Of a DNA stretch of 64,000 bases, positions 8,027 through 16,542 are shown in pieces. The translations under genes were made by a program, and so were the position numbers. The notes under the pieces were generated by a model. The model saw only the letters and a list, made by a program, of their open reading frames with translations, made no database searches and had not been told where the DNA came from. The stretch comes from Arcticibacter pallidicorallinus (lineage in GTDB: Bacteria; Bacteroidota; Bacteroidia; Sphingobacteriales; Sphingobacteriaceae), in NCBI RefSeq assembly GCF_003002875.1, contig NZ_PVTH01000001.1, positions 310,001 through 374,000 of the forward strand, read 5' to 3'. The first letter of the stretch is position 1, and the number at the start of each line of letters is the position of its first letter.

Positions 8027-9029
8027 TGCAACGCATATTAGTTTTATAGCGAATGACAGGAGCTACTTTTCTCTGATCAAAAAGGAGATACACCGGGCAG
8101 CCGGGGAGGCAGGGTTTAGCGAGTTACGGATTAACATGCTCGACCTGATCGTAGCGGAAATGACTTCCAATCTTTTTAAATACAGCGACGACGGGGAGAT
8201 CCTGATGGGGATTTTCCATAACGGTGGTTCGCCTTATATCGAGCTGATCAGTATTGATAACGGCCCGGGGATGGTTAATCCTACGCGGATGATGCAGGAT
8301 GGTATATCAACCGGCAATACGCTGGGTCATGGGCTGGGCAGCATCAAACGTCTTTCGGATACCTTTGAGCTGTACTCGCAGATCGGATGGGGTACTATCG
8401 TGCTGAGCAGGGTCTACAACGATCCGAAGCAGGCTAAACTTCCTGTGAAAATGCTGATGCGCCCGATAGTGGTCTCCAAGCCGGGGGAAACGGTGAGCGG
8501 CGACGGCTTCGTGTTTAAGAAAACGGAAAGATATGTGAAGATGATGCTGGCGGATGGCCTGGGACATGGTCCGGAAGCGAACAAGGCGGTGAACGAGGCG
8601 GCGGCGGCCTTTAGGGTCTTCCCTGATTACAGTCCGTCGGCAACCATCCGCTTCATCCATCAGGCGATAAAGAAGACCAGGGGAGCGGTGATGAATATCA
8701 CGGCCTTCGACTTCAGGACGAGAACCTGGAGCTGCACGGGAGTGGGTAATATCGCCGCCCGGATGATCGGTCCGGCCAGCTTCAAGAACCACATGTCTTA
8801 TAATGGTATCGTGGGGCATAATATTCCGACGACGATGAGTGACCAGGAGTATCCTGCGGAACTATATAATCAGATCATGATGTGTTCTGACGGCTTCAAA
8901 ACCCGTATTGATCTGGCACGTTATCCGCAAATGTATAAATATGATCAGACGGTGCTGGCGGCGGCCCTGTATAAGGACCATGCCCGTAAGACGGATGATA
9001 TGTCGGTGGTAATGGCGAAAATAAAATAG
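8019..9029 (+). CDS. HATPase-SpoIIE phosphatase fusion (RsbX-like)
   Basis: 336 residues with two domains. Residues 1-135 are an RsbW/RsbT-type ATPase: Asn51 in EMTSNLFKYSDDG, Asp80 in DNGPGM and lid GHGLGSIKRL. Residues about 145-336 are a PPM/SpoIIE phosphatase like RsbX: Asp162 in SGDGFV, Asp179 in DGLGHGPEA, GVGNIAARM, Asp291 in CSDGF and TDDMSVVM at the end hold the metal-binding acids. RsbX dephosphorylates RsbR and RsbS to reset the stressosome; Bacillus RsbX has no ATPase domain, so this fusion could combine kinase-like and phosphatase roles. It overlaps rsbT by 8 nt and is followed by the histidine kinase after one base. Confidence 0.9.
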   Translation: MVDATHISFIANDRSYFSLIKKEIHRAAGEAGFSELRINMLDLIVAEMTSNLFKYSDDGEILMGIFHNGGSPYIELISIDNGPGMVNPTRMMQDGISTGNTLGHGLGSIKRLSDTFELYSQIGWGTIVLSRVYNDPKQAKLPVKMLMRPIVVSKPGETVSGDGFVFKKTERYVKMMLADGLGHGPEANKAVNEAAAAFRVFPDYSPSATIRFIHQAIKKTRGAVMNITAFDFRTRTWSCTGVGNIAARMIGPASFKNHMSYNGIVGHNIPTTMSDQEYPAELYNQIMMCSDGFKTRIDLARYPQMYKYDQTVLAAALYKDHARKTDDMSVVMAKIK

Positions 9030-9030
9030 G

Positions 9031-10236
9031 ATGATAACACTTGTCACGATTTCTCTTGAAAATGAAATGGACCTGGTGCTGGCACACAAGAAATCCATTG
9101 CGGTTGCAGGAAAGCTGGGTCTGACGATTGCGACGCAGACGACCTTTGGTACGGCTGTTTCGGAGATTTCGCGTACGGTGATAGAGCATACGGATACCGG
9201 GATCCTGCGCATTAGTCTGGAGGTCAATGGCGGGCGCTATTCGCTCAAGGCGACCATTACCTGTGATAGCGGCGTGGGCTTCAATAGTTACGACACGGGC
9301 TTTTATTATGCTCAGAAGCTGGTTCCGGAGTTTAGCCTGACGGAACAGCCGAACAATAAACTGATCCTAATCAGAATGGGCTTGCCGCGTTCGCTGAAGT
9401 TGGATCCGCTGAAAACCGCGATGCTGGTGAAGTATTTTCAGGAGTCGGAACCTTTGAATGCCTACGAGGAGATCAAGGTGAGGAATACCACGCTGAACCG
9501 GATTACGGAGGAGCAGGAGGAGGAACTGCGTCGCTCGAAGATCATCGACGAGAAGAAGACGGAGTTCATCAGTATCGCCAGCCATGAGATCAAGACGCCT
9601 ATAACCATTATTAAAGCGTACACGCAGATAGCGAAGTCTATGAGCAGCAAGGAAAACACGGAGCTGCAGACGATACTCGCGAAGGTTGATTTTCAGACAT
9701 CCAAGCTGCTTAGCCTGGTGCAGCAGCTGCTCGACGTGTCGAAGCTGGAGAACGGAAGCCTGCAGTACACTCCGGAGATTGTGGAAATAAACGCTTTTAT
9801 CAGCGATGCGGTGCAGGTTATTCAGCATATTCTCCCGGATAACAAGGTGTCTGTGGAGACTTGTGAAGACAGTTGGGTGAGTGTGGACAGGCTGCGGTTG
9901 GACCAGGTTATTTCGAATATACTGACCAATGCGGCCAAGTATTCGCCTGGAGGATCGCTGATCGAAATAAAATGTGTACGGAGGGTGGATGATTTCCTGC
10001 AGGTTTCGGTAAGGGATCGGGGCATCGGGATGTCGGAGGAGACCATTAAGTCTGTTTTTGATAAATTTTACCGGGACAAGGATGTGCTGCACTCGCACTC
10101 GGGTCTGGGTATGGGGCTTTATGTCGCCTCAAAAATTGTTGCCAGCCACGGTGGCAGGATCTGGGTGGAGAGTGTTGAGGGAACGGGCTCGGTCTTTCAC
10201 TTTACCTTGCCTTGTGTGTCCGGGGATCCGGAATAG
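9031..10236 (+). CDS. Histidine kinase with RsbT-like N-terminal domain
   Basis: 401 residues, cytoplasmic, no membrane segment. Residues 1-135 resemble an RsbT/RsbW ATPase fold, but the N-box position reads AVSEISRTVIEHT, with Thr where Asn is expected, and the glycine lid is lost, so this copy is probably non-catalytic. A helical linker (about 150-180, with EEQEEELRRSK) leads to a normal HisKA domain (SHEIKTPITII, the phosphorylated His) and HATPase_c (NILTNAAKYSP, DRGIGM, FDKFYR, GLGMGLYVA). It follows the phosphatase fusion by one base. The degenerate domain suggests it docks to stressosome parts, so RsbT release could control this kinase. Its response regulator is not in the window. Confidence 0.9.
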   Translation: MITLVTISLENEMDLVLAHKKSIAVAGKLGLTIATQTTFGTAVSEISRTVIEHTDTGILRISLEVNGGRYSLKATITCDSGVGFNSYDTGFYYAQKLVPEFSLTEQPNNKLILIRMGLPRSLKLDPLKTAMLVKYFQESEPLNAYEEIKVRNTTLNRITEEQEEELRRSKIIDEKKTEFISIASHEIKTPITIIKAYTQIAKSMSSKENTELQTILAKVDFQTSKLLSLVQQLLDVSKLENGSLQYTPEIVEINAFISDAVQVIQHILPDNKVSVETCEDSWVSVDRLRLDQVISNILTNAAKYSPGGSLIEIKCVRRVDDFLQVSVRDRGIGMSEETIKSVFDKFYRDKDVLHSHSGLGMGLYVASKIVASHGGRIWVESVEGTGSVFHFTLPCVSGDPE

Positions 10237-10295
10237 TTTACCCAAACATTGGCGTAGCTTTCTGAAAATGCGTAACTTCGTGGGCGCAAACACAT

Positions 10296-12014
10296 ATGCT
10301 CGATCTCAATTCCATCAGACCATTCCTGGAAGCTTCTCCTAATGCCTATTTGATCATGTGGGCTGACAAGCCCCATTATACAATGGTGGAGGCGAGTACT
10401 GCCTTTTATGAGATAGCAGGAAGCAGTGCTTCCCAAATAATTGGAAACAGTGTATTCGACGGGTTTAGTGCCCAGGGGGGTGAACACAACGAGAAAGGAG
10501 TCAGGGTGCTGAAGGACTGCCTGGATCGCGCCTTGCTGTTGAAAAAGAAGCAGCGGTGTAGTTTGCAACGGTATGACCTTCCGACGGATCAAGGTTATGA
10601 AGTGCGTTTCTGGACCTATGAAATATCACCGCTTATTAACGATGAAGGTGAGGTATGTTATCTGCTGCAGCATGTTGTTGACGTAACGGGAAGTGTGCTT
10701 TCGGAGGCTGAAGAGAAATCTTTTGACCCGCTGATCGATGCTTATCCGGACGCTGTGGGGTCGCTGGATCTAAAGGGCAACTTTTTAAGTGCTAACCTGG
10801 CTATGTTGAATTTGACGGAATGTTCGAGGGAGGACCTGCTCAGACGGTCGTTTGTTCCGTTTATCGCACCTGAAGATTTCGGTCGCGCTTTTTCAGGCTT
10901 TCAGAAAGCGCTTCTGGGTGAGATGGCGAAATTTGAAACGAACTTCATCAGTACTCAGGGTAGCCGATATGTAGCGAGTTGCACCTGTATGCCGATCAAG
11001 ATCAATCAGGATATCATTGGTGTGCACCTCATTGCCCGAAATATCACTAACCTAAGAAACGCGGAAAGGCAGCTTGAACACTACCATCAGCGGATGGCCA
11101 GTATTATCGAAAGTATACGGGATGGTTTTTTTGCAATGGACCGTAACGCTGTTGTGGAATACTGGAACCGGGAAGCGGAACACCTTTTGAAGATGAGCAG
11201 TGAGGAGGTGATCGGTCAAAGCCTGTGGCATGTTCTCCCGAAGGGTCTTTCCACTAAATTTTACGCCAGCCAGCAGCGTGCCGTTAACGAGCGGATCTCC
11301 ATTCGTTATGAGGAGTTTTCTGCGGTGTCGCAGGTATGGCTGGAGGTTTCGATCTTTCCGTCGCCGAATGGATTGTCTGTTTATTTCAAGGATATTACGG
11401 AGCGTATGGCGGCTGAACGGGCTCTGGAAGAGAGTGAAAAGCGGTTTAAAGCCCTCGTGCAGAACGGATCGGATGTTATATCGATAATCGACCGGAAGGG
11501 AACCTATTTATACATGAGTCCTTCTTCCATGGCTACGCTGGGGGTGGGGCCTGAATTCTGGGTGGGACGCAACGTGATGGAGTTTGTTCATCCGGACGAC
11601 GCAGAAAGGATCAGGGGGATGCTGCATGCTTCTTATACCAACAAACAGCTGCATATTCAACCCTTCCGTTTTAAACGGAACGGAGAGGAGTATCGCTGGA
11701 TTGAAACCGTTATTACGGATATGAGCGATGACCCTGCGGTTGGAGGTCTGGTAAGCAATACGCAGGATGTGACTGAAAGGGTAGAGTATATTCAGGCCAT
11801 CGAAGACCAGAATAAGCGGCTTAGAGAGATCGCTTTTATACAATCTCATATTGTAAGGGCTCCTTTGATGAGAATAAAGGGTCTGGCGGACCTGATCTGC
11901 AATTACGAAGAAGATGCCGGACAGGTGAAAATGATGCTGGGACTCATGAATGAAGCGGTAGAGGAGCTGGATAACGTTATACAGGACATTGTTGGTAAAA
12001 CGGATAATCTTTAG
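10296..12014 (+). CDS. Four-PAS protein ending in an isolated DHp helix pair
   Basis: 572 residues, no membrane segments. Four PAS-like domains can be seen: about 1-130, 145-255 (YPDAVGSLDLKGNFL), 265-375 (IRDGFFAMDRNAVVEYWNRE) and 380-500 (GSDVISIIDRKGTYLYMSPS, then a PAC segment ending VSNTQDVTERV). The C-terminus is a DHp-like helical hairpin with SHIVRAPLMRIKGL, the histidine-kinase H box, but the protein stops there with no HATPase domain. Such truncated PAS-DHp proteins are found in Bacteroidota; the His could be phosphorylated by another kinase, or the helices may serve for dimerisation. It lies 59 bp after one histidine kinase and before another. Confidence 0.85.
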   Translation: MLDLNSIRPFLEASPNAYLIMWADKPHYTMVEASTAFYEIAGSSASQIIGNSVFDGFSAQGGEHNEKGVRVLKDCLDRALLLKKKQRCSLQRYDLPTDQGYEVRFWTYEISPLINDEGEVCYLLQHVVDVTGSVLSEAEEKSFDPLIDAYPDAVGSLDLKGNFLSANLAMLNLTECSREDLLRRSFVPFIAPEDFGRAFSGFQKALLGEMAKFETNFISTQGSRYVASCTCMPIKINQDIIGVHLIARNITNLRNAERQLEHYHQRMASIIESIRDGFFAMDRNAVVEYWNREAEHLLKMSSEEVIGQSLWHVLPKGLSTKFYASQQRAVNERISIRYEEFSAVSQVWLEVSIFPSPNGLSVYFKDITERMAAERALEESEKRFKALVQNGSDVISIIDRKGTYLYMSPSSMATLGVGPEFWVGRNVMEFVHPDDAERIRGMLHASYTNKQLHIQPFRFKRNGEEYRWIETVITDMSDDPAVGGLVSNTQDVTERVEYIQAIEDQNKRLREIAFIQSHIVRAPLMRIKGLADLICNYEEDAGQVKMMLGLMNEAVEELDNVIQDIVGKTDNL

Positions 12015-12024
12015 TGTGGGCAAG

Positions 12025-12043
12025 CTTCACATAATGTGTGAAG
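12025..12043. repeat. Inverted repeat between two sensor genes
   Basis: CTTCACA-TAATG-TGTGAAG, a perfect 7-bp inverted repeat. No T-run follows, so it is not a normal terminator; it may be an operator or an RNA hairpin before the last kinase gene. Confidence 0.45.
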
Positions 12044-12122
12044 TACTGCGCAAATAATGTGTATTTTATTTCGGCTGGGGTATTTGTATCTTGGTGTCCC
12101 TACTTCTAATAGTAAATGGGTT

Positions 12123-13184
12123 ATGGGCAATGATTTTGACCTCGAACATTATTTTGAGCTATCGCCGGATGGTATATGCATTGTAGGACACGATGGCATT
12201 TGCATCAGGGTAAATAAGACTTTCGCCCAGGATCTGGGGTATTCGGTTGATGAACTGATCGGCAAAGCTACCCGGGATTTATTGTATCCGGATGACCGGC
12301 CGCGAACGCAGCTTGCTTTCGAGAAAATGAAGCATAACCTGACGCTGACGAATTTTGAGAACCGGTATCTGACGAAAACGGGTCAGATCCGCTGGTTCTC
12401 CTGGACGGCTATCCCCATCGAGAGCGCGCAGGTGTATTTAGGGATTGCCAAAGACATTTCCCACCAGCGGAAGCTGGATGATGACCGGAATCAGCTGCTG
12501 ACCAAAATGACGAAGAGTGTAGATAACCTTAAGCAGCTGACCTATGCCACTTCTCATGACCTGCGTGCACCCGTTAATAATCTCCTTGCCGTTTTTAGCT
12601 TATTGGACGTTTCGAAAATTCCCGACCCGGAGACCCGTAAGTTTATTGATATGCTCAAACTCGCTACTGATAACCTGAGGAGTACCCTGGATACGTACGT
12701 GGAGCTGCTGGGTAAGAAGGATGTAATGAATATTTCTCAGGAGGAGCTGGATTTGCGTGAGTGCTTTGAGGTTGTGACGGGCTCGGTAGCTTCTCTTATA
12801 GAACATACGCATGCCGAGATTCGCACGGATTTCAGCGCTTTTAGCCGCGTTCCTTTCAACAGGTTGTATATGGAAAGTATTTTCCTGAATCTCCTGACCA
12901 ATTCTATCAAATATGCCAAGAACGGCTCAGTCCCCAGGATATTCGTGCAGACCCGGTTGGGAGAGGGGGTAAAGCAGCTGGTCTTCTCGGATGCGGGCCA
13001 GGGTTTCGACCTGAACCAGGTTAAGGACAGGGTCTTTGGTCTTCATCAGAAGTTTCATAATCATCACGATAGTAAAGGGATAGGACTGTATCTGGTTCAT
13101 CATCATGTGACTTCTATGGGCGGGCGCATCCAGCTGGAGAGTAAGCCGGGGGAAGGGGCGACTTTTATTATTTCGTTTGAGTGA
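12123..13184 (+). CDS. PAS-domain histidine kinase
   Basis: 353 residues from the ATG at 12123, which directly precedes the PAS domain (FDLEHYFELSPDGICIV); an ATG at 12057 would add 22 residues without family character. Residues about 5-120 are PAS plus PAC (ENRYLTKTGQIRWFSW). HisKA has the H box ATSHDLRAPVNNL, and HATPase_c has NLLTNSIKYA, DAGQGFDL and GIGLYLVHHH, so it looks catalytically intact. No membrane segment is present. It is the last gene of the cluster, and its 3' end overlaps the convergent gmhB by 17 bp. No response regulator is adjacent. Confidence 0.88.
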   Translation: MGNDFDLEHYFELSPDGICIVGHDGICIRVNKTFAQDLGYSVDELIGKATRDLLYPDDRPRTQLAFEKMKHNLTLTNFENRYLTKTGQIRWFSWTAIPIESAQVYLGIAKDISHQRKLDDDRNQLLTKMTKSVDNLKQLTYATSHDLRAPVNNLLAVFSLLDVSKIPDPETRKFIDMLKLATDNLRSTLDTYVELLGKKDVMNISQEELDLRECFEVVTGSVASLIEHTHAEIRTDFSAFSRVPFNRLYMESIFLNLLTNSIKYAKNGSVPRIFVQTRLGEGVKQLVFSDAGQGFDLNQVKDRVFGLHQKFHNHHDSKGIGLYLVHHHVTSMGGRIQLESKPGEGATFIISFE

Positions 13185-13689
13185 GGGACTTAAAAGTGCG
13201 GAGCAGATCGGCGGTCAAAGGAATTGTCTGGTCAGCAAAAATGCTATCCTTCCCGGAAATAAAAACGGTGCTCATACTGAGTTCTTTTGCCGGGATGAGG
13301 TCTGTTTCGGAATCTCCTATCATCCATGATTTCTGGAAATTAATGACGTAATGCTCTGCAGCAGCAAGGAACAAGCCTTTCTTTGGCTTGCGGCAGCAGC
13401 AATTGTCTTCATCGAGATGGGGACAGACGAAGAATTTACTGATGTAGTTACCCGTTTTGTTATCGATGGCCTGGTTGATAACCTGGATATCAGCCAAGCT
13501 TATCATTCCACGGCCTATACAGCGTTGATTGGTGACGACGATAATTCGCCGGAATGTCTGATGGGCCCATTTCAGAAATAACGGAATACCGGGTAATATT
13601 TCAATATCCTCTGGTGTCAGTACATATCCTCCGTCTATTTTCCGGTTCAGCACACCGTCACGGTCGAGAAACAGGGTGTCGTACATCAT
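13168..13689 (-). CDS. gmhB: D-glycero-D-manno-heptose 1,7-bisphosphate phosphatase
   Basis: 173 residues of the HAD IIIA family. Visible motifs: nucleophile DRDGVLN near the start, VTNQRCIGRG, the zinc-binding cluster CPHLDEDNCCCRKPKKG and MIGDSETDL. GmhB removes the C7 phosphate of heptose 1,7-bisphosphate to give heptose 1-phosphate for nucleotidyl transfer. It is the last gene of a tightly packed minus-strand operon and overlaps hddC by 4 nt. With hddA and hddC next to it, the GDP-D-glycero-alpha-D-manno-heptose route is the best fit. Its 3' end overlaps the convergent kinase gene by 17 bp. Confidence 0.9.
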   Translation of the reverse strand: MMYDTLFLDRDGVLNRKIDGGYVLTPEDIEILPGIPLFLKWAHQTFRRIIVVTNQRCIGRGMISLADIQVINQAIDNKTGNYISKFFVCPHLDEDNCCCRKPKKGLFLAAAEHYVINFQKSWMIGDSETDLIPAKELSMSTVFISGKDSIFADQTIPLTADLLRTFKSLTQTK

Positions 13690-14405
13690 GAAGGGATTTG
13701 GCTGTGAAGGAGTTCTTGTGCTTTAAGAAAATCCTGAGGTATCCCGATATCAATAAATATTCCCGGGTAGCTTTTGCCGAAGGCATTCAGATCCTGAGTT
13801 TTACCTTGAAACAGATCCTGCTCTATGGAAAATTTTTTGGGCATGGGATATCGTGCTAAAAGCGATTTTCGCATAAGGTATATGCCGCCGTTGATGGTGA
13901 TGCTGGTATCGCTGCTTTGGCCTTTCTCCGTAAATGACTGTATTTTGCTGTTGGACGAACATTGCACGCTGCCATAGCGCTGCGAGTCTGTGGTTTCTTT
14001 AAGAGCAAAAGCCAGATCAGCATGATGGGTTTCGGCGAAGTGGTCCAGATCGTCTAACGATATGTCGAACCAAGTGTCGCCGTTTACGATAAATGCTTTG
14101 TCGTCTTTAGTCTGGTTGAATGCCTGGTATATGGCTCCACCGGTTCCAAGCAGTTCCTCTTCTACGCTATAAACAACTTCGAGTCCATAGCGATTCTGCT
14201 CGAGGGCGAGATGTTGCTGGATGATTTCGCGTTTATGGCCTACAGCGAGTACGACTCTGTTGATGTTGTTTTTCGCCAGAAAGTACATAATATAATCAAG
14301 AAAGGGACGTCCTGCGACTTCGGCCATGGGTTTGGGCACGTCTTTAACGATGGATTGCAGGCGTGTCCCCAGTCCGCCGGCAAGGATGATGGCTTCTTCA
14401 GTCAT
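13686..14405 (-). CDS. hddC: Heptose 1-phosphate nucleotidyltransferase (HddC-like)
   Basis: 239 residues. It starts EEAIILAGGLGTRLQSIVKD with KPMAEVAGRPFL, the signature of sugar-phosphate nucleotidyltransferases; VNGDTWFD holds the metal-binding Asp. The size and GmhB/kinase neighbours match HddC, which makes GDP-D-glycero-alpha-D-manno-heptose from heptose 1-phosphate and GTP. It overlaps gmhB by 4 nt and follows hddA by 5 nt. Nucleotide preference (GTP or ADP/UDP forms) cannot be read from motifs alone. Confidence 0.85.
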   Translation of the reverse strand: MTEEAIILAGGLGTRLQSIVKDVPKPMAEVAGRPFLDYIMYFLAKNNINRVVLAVGHKREIIQQHLALEQNRYGLEVVYSVEEELLGTGGAIYQAFNQTKDDKAFIVNGDTWFDISLDDLDHFAETHHADLAFALKETTDSQRYGSVQCSSNSKIQSFTEKGQSSDTSITINGGIYLMRKSLLARYPMPKKFSIEQDLFQGKTQDLNAFGKSYPGIFIDIGIPQDFLKAQELLHSQIPS

Positions 14406-14410
14406 TTTGT

Positions 14411-15442
14411 TTATGCGTTTGTTTTCCAGGTGAGTACGCCTTTATCATAGAAACTGACGCGTTCTACGAGTCCGCCGTATTCTTTCAAAACGTTGGTGAT
14501 ATGGTAAACGTAACAGTTCTTTACGTAAAACATCATGTAGCCGCCACCACCGGCACCGGACATCTTCCCGCCGAGGGCACCGTTGTGGATAGCGCTTTCG
14601 TAGATCTCATCGATCATGGGGTTACTGATCTCATCGGCTGTTTCCTTTTTGGACTGCCAGCCATCGTTCAGCAGGTTGCCAATTTGATTCAGCTTTCCGC
14701 GCAGCAGGGCCTCTTTCATATTGTAGGCAAGGCTCTTGAGGGAGTGCATGCCATCTATGGATTTTGTTGAATGGTCTGACACGTTCTTAACCTGGGCGTC
14801 GATGATGCGGGAGGAGAGGCGTGAGGTGCCGGTATAGTACTGTATGAGGGAAAACTCCAGCTCATGGATGTATTCCTGCTTGATGCGCAGGGGGTTGACG
14901 ACCACGCGGTCTGCATAAAACTCCATGAAGTTAAAGCCGCCAAATGTTGCCGCATACTGGTCCTGCTTGCCGCCGGAGAGTCCCAGATCTTCGCGTTCGA
15001 TGCTGTAGGCTAGCTGGGCGAGATCGTACTCACCCAGGGGGAGCCCGAGCCACTCAGCGAAAGCCGCCACTATGGCGACTACCAGCGTAGAGGATGAACC
15101 GAGTCCTGACCCGGGAGGGGCATCAACATAGGTCTCCAATTGATAGAACATGGGTTTGCTGATATTAAACTCCCTGCGGATGCGGTTATGGATGCCCTGG
15201 ATCAGGCGAAGCTTGGAATCCTTCAGGTCAAATTCGTCGACATTATTAAAAACGTGATGCTCATTGATATCATGGCATTTGATGACGATCTGGGGTATGT
15301 CCAGAGGCATCAGGGTGGCATAAGCAAACTTGTTGATAGTGGCATTCAGAATGGCGCCACCGAACTTGTCGCTGTAAGGGCTTACGTCGGTGCCTCCTCC
15401 GGCGAGGCCTAGTCTTAGCGGTGCTCTGGAACGTATAATCAT
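14411..15442 (-). CDS. hddA: D-glycero-alpha-D-manno-heptose 7-phosphate kinase (HddA-like)
   Basis: 343 residues of the GHMP kinase family: RSRAPLRLGLAGGGTDV at the N-terminus, the ATP loop PPGSGLGSSSTLVVA and the C-terminal GGKMSGAGGGGYMMF. This pattern is typical of HddA and related L-fucose kinase-like enzymes. HddA adds phosphate at C1 of D-glycero-D-manno-heptose 7-phosphate in the GDP-heptose route. It overlaps the upstream glycosyltransferase gene by 4 nt. The isomerase GmhA that supplies its substrate is not in the window. Confidence 0.88.
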   Translation of the reverse strand: MIIRSRAPLRLGLAGGGTDVSPYSDKFGGAILNATINKFAYATLMPLDIPQIVIKCHDINEHHVFNNVDEFDLKDSKLRLIQGIHNRIRREFNISKPMFYQLETYVDAPPGSGLGSSSTLVVAIVAAFAEWLGLPLGEYDLAQLAYSIEREDLGLSGGKQDQYAATFGGFNFMEFYADRVVVNPLRIKQEYIHELEFSLIQYYTGTSRLSSRIIDAQVKNVSDHSTKSIDGMHSLKSLAYNMKEALLRGKLNQIGNLLNDGWQSKKETADEISNPMIDEIYESAIHNGALGGKMSGAGGGGYMMFYVKNCYVYHITNVLKEYGGLVERVSFYDKGVLTWKTNA

Positions 15443-16542
15443 GATGTGGTGTTTTTAAACATGTTTACATAGGCTTTGACGAGCCTGCTGATGGCGAAAT
15501 TTTCTTCGGTATGGCCGGCTAGCTTTTGTTTAAGTTCCCGGTATTCGTCTTCGGGGCGGTCTATTGCCTCTTCGAGTACGCGTACCATGTCGCCTTCTTT
15601 AGCGAGGTCGAACATGTAGCCCGTAGTTCCGCTTTGGAAAAATTCGTGGAAACCTTCTGCATTGCTGGCCAGGACGGGGATATTATAGTTGTAGGCGATC
15701 ATCAGGGGGCCGCTCTGGGTGGTGTCGCGGTAAGGCAGCACCAGATAGTCGGCCAGAGCGAAGTAGTAGGGGATGTCGTCGTTTTCGATAAAGCCGATAG
15801 TGGCCGATACGAGATGCGGGTGCTGAATGAGCGGTGCGTACTTCTCTTCCCAGTCGGCGCTTCTGCCGGCGATTATGAGCTGGAAGTCCTGACGCTTTTC
15901 GGCCAGTTTGTTGATCGCATGCAGCAGCAGGTCGAGGCCCTTGTAATGGAGAATAAAGCCGAAGAAAAGGAAGGTTTTCTTAGCTGCCGGTTTCTCAATC
16001 AGGGGCATATCGCCGAAGCCGATGAGGGGCAGGGGAATGGAATAGACCTTCTTTTTTCCGTATTTCTCCCGTAAAATGGCTGCTTGGGGCTTTGAGTAGG
16101 TGAGGAAGGTATCGAACTTTCCGATCAGCAATTTCTTGCCGAGTGTTGTGAGCTTATCAAAGGCCGTATTGCTGTGGTTGACCACGTCGTGCATGGCAAT
16201 GATTGTCTTCTTCTTATCTAGTGCCAGCAGGATGGCGTTGAGATAGATCTGGTCGAAGTTGGCCACGAAGATGACGTCGGGGTCTACCCGCCGGATGTTT
16301 TCCAGGATGCCGTAATAGGTGATGAGCAGCCGGGGGTCTCTGAACCGGTATCTCAGCCGGGTAGGGATAAAGTCGATATTCTTCTCGAGGCAGTAGGCGC
16401 TGAGCTCTTCTTCTGAGTAGTTGGAATTCTTCACGGGAATGATCACGTTGTAGGTGACCGAGATCTCCTTGGGAAAATGGTGCAGCAGGTTGATCTGATT
16501 GTCTGCGAAGGCTGAGCTGGATAGATAGTATACCTTCATCAT
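15439..16542 (-). CDS. Glycosyltransferase family 4
   Basis: 367 residues, GT-B fold. The C-terminal half has KTFLFFGFILHYKGLDLLLHAI, LIIAGRSADWEEKY and the donor-site region YLVLPYRDTTQSGPLMIAYNYNIPVLAS, as in GT4 enzymes. No signal peptide, so it is cytoplasmic or peripheral. It overlaps hddA and the epimerase gene by 4 nt on each side, so it probably uses or builds on the heptose made by the same operon; that is inference from position. Confidence 0.85.
   Translation of the reverse strand: MMKVYYLSSSAFADNQINLLHHFPKEISVTYNVIIPVKNSNYSEEELSAYCLEKNIDFIPTRLRYRFRDPRLLITYYGILENIRRVDPDVIFVANFDQIYLNAILLALDKKKTIIAMHDVVNHSNTAFDKLTTLGKKLLIGKFDTFLTYSKPQAAILREKYGKKKVYSIPLPLIGFGDMPLIEKPAAKKTFLFFGFILHYKGLDLLLHAINKLAEKRQDFQLIIAGRSADWEEKYAPLIQHPHLVSATIGFIENDDIPYYFALADYLVLPYRDTTQSGPLMIAYNYNIPVLASNAEGFHEFFQSGTTGYMFDLAKEGDMVRVLEEAIDRPEDEYRELKQKLAGHTEENFAISRLVKAYVNMFKNTTS

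Noticed and set aside
9367-10098. Long minus-strand ORF of 243 codons inside the histidine kinase
   Set aside because: His/Arg/Leu-rich shadow of a gene with clear kinase motifs.
10296-12014. Possible frameshift removing the ATPase of the PAS-DHp protein
   Set aside because: No HATPase motifs (N, G1, G2 boxes) appear in any frame between 12014 and the next gene; the protein simply ends.
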